NCBI GenBank assembly: GCA_014377445.1
Contig: JACMPP010000114.1
Span: forward strand, 122,521 to 186,520
Direction of reading: 5' to 3'
Source of the DNA: Oligoflexus sp.
GTDB taxonomy: Bacteria; Bdellovibrionota_B; Oligoflexia; Oligoflexales; Oligoflexaceae
DNA length: 64,000 bases
Position numbers and translations under genes: made by a program. A model generated the notes under the pieces. It was given only the letters and a program-made list of their open reading frames with translations. It was not told the DNA's origin and did no database searches. This document shows, piece by piece, positions 62,656-64,000 of the stretch (positions within the stretch are counted from its first letter, which is position 1; each line of letters opens with the position of its first letter).

Positions 62656-63603
62656 ATGAACTATTCGATTCCAGTCGTAGACCTCAATGATTACCTGTCA
62701 GGCGATCCAGAACGCGAGCAGGCCTTCGTTCGTGGAGTCGGCTCCGCTCTCCAGGAGATCGGCTTTTTCGCACTGACGAACCACAGTGTCTCGACCGACC
62801 TCATTCGTGAGTCTTATTCCGAGACCCAAAAGCTCTTCGCACTCCCCACAGAAGAAAAACTAAAATACGAAGTACCGGGCCTCAAAGGGCAACGCGGTTA
62901 CACTTCGTTTGGTAAAGAGCATGCGAAAAACTCGAAAGCTCCTGACCTCAAAGAATTCTGGCACGTAGGCCAGGAACTTAAGCCTCCGCATAAACTTGCG
63001 GGCCTTTATCCAAAGAACGTCTGGCCGACTGAGCTCGATCATTTTGAGCAAACGGCCCTTCTGGTGTTCCAAAAGCTCGAATTTTCCGCACTCAAAATCC
63101 TTGAAGCCTGTGGCCTTTATCTGGGTGAAGATCGCAACCGCGTCCGCGATGCGGCTGTCGACGGCAACAGCATTTTGCGCCTTATTCATTATCCACCTGT
63201 CCCAGCCGATAAAGATCCAAACAGTATTCGTGCGGGAGCCCATGAGGATATCAACCTCATTACGCTACTCATCGATGCAACGAGTTCTGGCCTGGAATTG
63301 ATGGATAGAAACGGCAAATGGATTCCTGTCGTAACTCCAAAGGGCTGCATCATCGTCGACGCTGGCGATATGCTTCAGAACCTGACAAACGGCTTCTTTA
63401 AGTCCACGACCCACCGTGTTGTAAACCCTGACAACAGTCGCGAAGCTCGCTACTCGATGCCTTTCTTCATGCATGCCCGTGGAGAAGTTGATTTGAATCC
63501 ATTGGCGTCTTGCATCAAAGCAACGGGCGGCAAACAGGTTTATCCCAACATCACCGCCGATGCTTACCTACTTCAACGCTTGAAAGAGATCGGTCTCGCT
63601 TAA
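62656..63603 (+). CDS. isopenicillin-N-synthase-family Fe(II)/2-oxoglutarate dioxygenase
   Basis: 315 residues. N-terminal DIOX_N-type start IPVVDLNDYLSGD and GFFALTNHSVS. Iron ligands are H-x-D in GAHEDINLITLL and the distal His in TTHRVVNP; the oxoglutarate-binding pair is RxS in ARYSMPF. The family hydroxylates or cyclises small molecules. RBS GGGAGG is ahead of the ATG. The terminator that follows makes it a single gene. Substrate unknown. Confidence 0.93.
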   Translation: MNYSIPVVDLNDYLSGDPEREQAFVRGVGSALQEIGFFALTNHSVSTDLIRESYSETQKLFALPTEEKLKYEVPGLKGQRGYTSFGKEHAKNSKAPDLKEFWHVGQELKPPHKLAGLYPKNVWPTELDHFEQTALLVFQKLEFSALKILEACGLYLGEDRNRVRDAAVDGNSILRLIHYPPVPADKDPNSIRAGAHEDINLITLLIDATSSGLELMDRNGKWIPVVTPKGCIIVDAGDMLQNLTNGFFKSTTHRVVNPDNSREARYSMPFFMHARGEVDLNPLASCIKATGGKQVYPNITADAYLLQRLKEIGLA

Positions 63604-63618
63604 GCGTTTCAGCCCTAT

Positions 63619-63655
63619 AAAAAAGCCGAAGGTGCGTGAGCGCCTTCGGCTTTTT
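63619..63655 (+). terminator. terminator after the dioxygenase gene
   Basis: Stem AAAAAGCCGAAGGTGC / GCGCCTTCGGCTTTTT, with one G-T pair, followed by a T run. Confidence 0.88.
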
Positions 63656-63721
63656 AACGCCTAGATAGAAGAGTGCGCGAAGCACAAAGGCGCAGCGAAA
63701 CCAACTAATATCTATAAATAT

Positions 63722-63757
63722 AAAAAAGACCCCGAAGCGACTCTCGGAGTCTTTTTT
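63722..63757. terminator. second terminator-like hairpin before the repeat array
   Basis: AAAAAAGAC-CCCGA pairs with TCGG-GTCTTTTTT with one mismatch. A and T runs flank it, so it can act both ways. No gene is seen next to it. Confidence 0.6.
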
Positions 63758-63766
63758 ATATTTATT

Positions 63767-64000
63767 ATGTTTGCGCCGGCTTAATTCCAGGCGTGAAAAA
63801 GCCTCTGAGACTTGCGTCTCAGGGGCTTCTCCTATTTATTATGTTTGCGCCGGCTTAATTCCAGGCGTGAAAAAGCCTCTGAAACTTGCGTCTCAGGGGC
63901 TTCTCCTATTTATTATGTTTGCGCCGGCTTAATTCCAGGCGTGAAAAAGCCTCTGAAACTTGCGTCTCAGAGGCTTCTCCTATTTATTAAGGGTGCGCCG
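63767..64000. repeat. tandem 74-bp repeats, each with a terminator-like hairpin
   Basis: Three copies start at 63767, 63841 and 63915, and a diverged fourth begins at 63989 and leaves the window. Each has ATGTTTGCGCCGGC, TTAATTCCAGGCG, then a hairpin GCCTCTGA... with loop TTGC and GTCTCAG(A/G)GGC (63801-63826 in the first copy) and a TATTAT box at the junction. Copies differ at a few sites, mostly in the stem. Confidence 0.9.

Noticed and set aside
63767..64000. CRISPR array
   Set aside because: Unit and whole spacer-equivalent are almost the same in every copy; there are no unique spacers and no cas genes.

Overview
The window reads as a chromosomal segment from a free-living Gram-negative bacterium of moderate GC content. 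The LPS-export permease LptF, an LpoB-type lipoprotein, many lipobox proteins and a two-subunit E1 pyruvate dehydrogenase support this. The mix of housekeeping genes with an archaeal/fungal-type aspartate-semialdehyde dehydrogenase, leucine dehydrogenase, a one-piece ABCC-type exporter and a transglutaminase-elicitor-like lipoprotein suggests a deltaproteobacterial or Bdellovibrionota/Oligoflexia-like lineage. That placement is an inference; no rRNA gene is present to settle it.

Layout: 1-2013, the end of a HAD-family gene and glpK. 2193-3479, a lipoprotein gene broken by one in-frame stop codon. 4061-6961, prfC-guaD. 7159-16380, the most unusual region: an eight-gene minus-strand operon encodes two Rieske oxygenases, a 2Fe-2S ferredoxin, an AurF-like diiron protein, a second ferritin-like diiron protein, an SDR, a fatty-acid-hydroxylase/sterol-desaturase-family membrane enzyme and an unknown protein. 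It is divergent from a GH3-family acyl-amido synthetase gene and a hexapeptide acyltransferase gene. 16542-19598, guaB-guaA. 19638-23342, the ABCC-type exporter. 24038-32255, a crotonase gene on the minus strand, then dnaE, mtgA, an NFACT-domain gene and asd on the plus strand. 32323-35583, mnmG and leucine dehydrogenase, divergent. 35686-41134, four envelope lipoproteins including LpoB. 41297-44961, a small secreted protein, YggS, M3 oligopeptidase and YggT. 45047-48017, an ABC-2 transporter operon ending in a His-rich membrane protein. 48024-52612, a polyprenol-phosphate glycosyltransferase, HNH nuclease and aconitase.

From 52659 to 54860 lies a degraded accessory patch next to a tRNA-Arg(CCU) gene. 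It holds an intact hicAB toxin-antitoxin module with a clear pair of 18-bp operators. Around it are truncated pieces of at least four genes: an unidentified C-terminus, a MAPEG N-terminus, a Fic-type C-terminus and a class-C beta-lactamase-like C-terminus. The rest is core metabolism and envelope: pdhA-pdhB-pdhC, fabF, lptF (whose true start may be an AUA codon), a minimal penicillin-binding transpeptidase and an isopenicillin-N-synthase-like dioxygenase. The window ends inside a tandem array of 74-bp units, each containing a terminator-like hairpin.

The best candidate for an undescribed system is the 7159-16380 oxidative cluster. It has amine-oxidising, ring/alkyl-hydroxylating, reducing, acyl-activating and acyl-transferring functions but no PKS or NRPS gene, so it may make or tailor a small acyl-amide or lipid-like metabolite.
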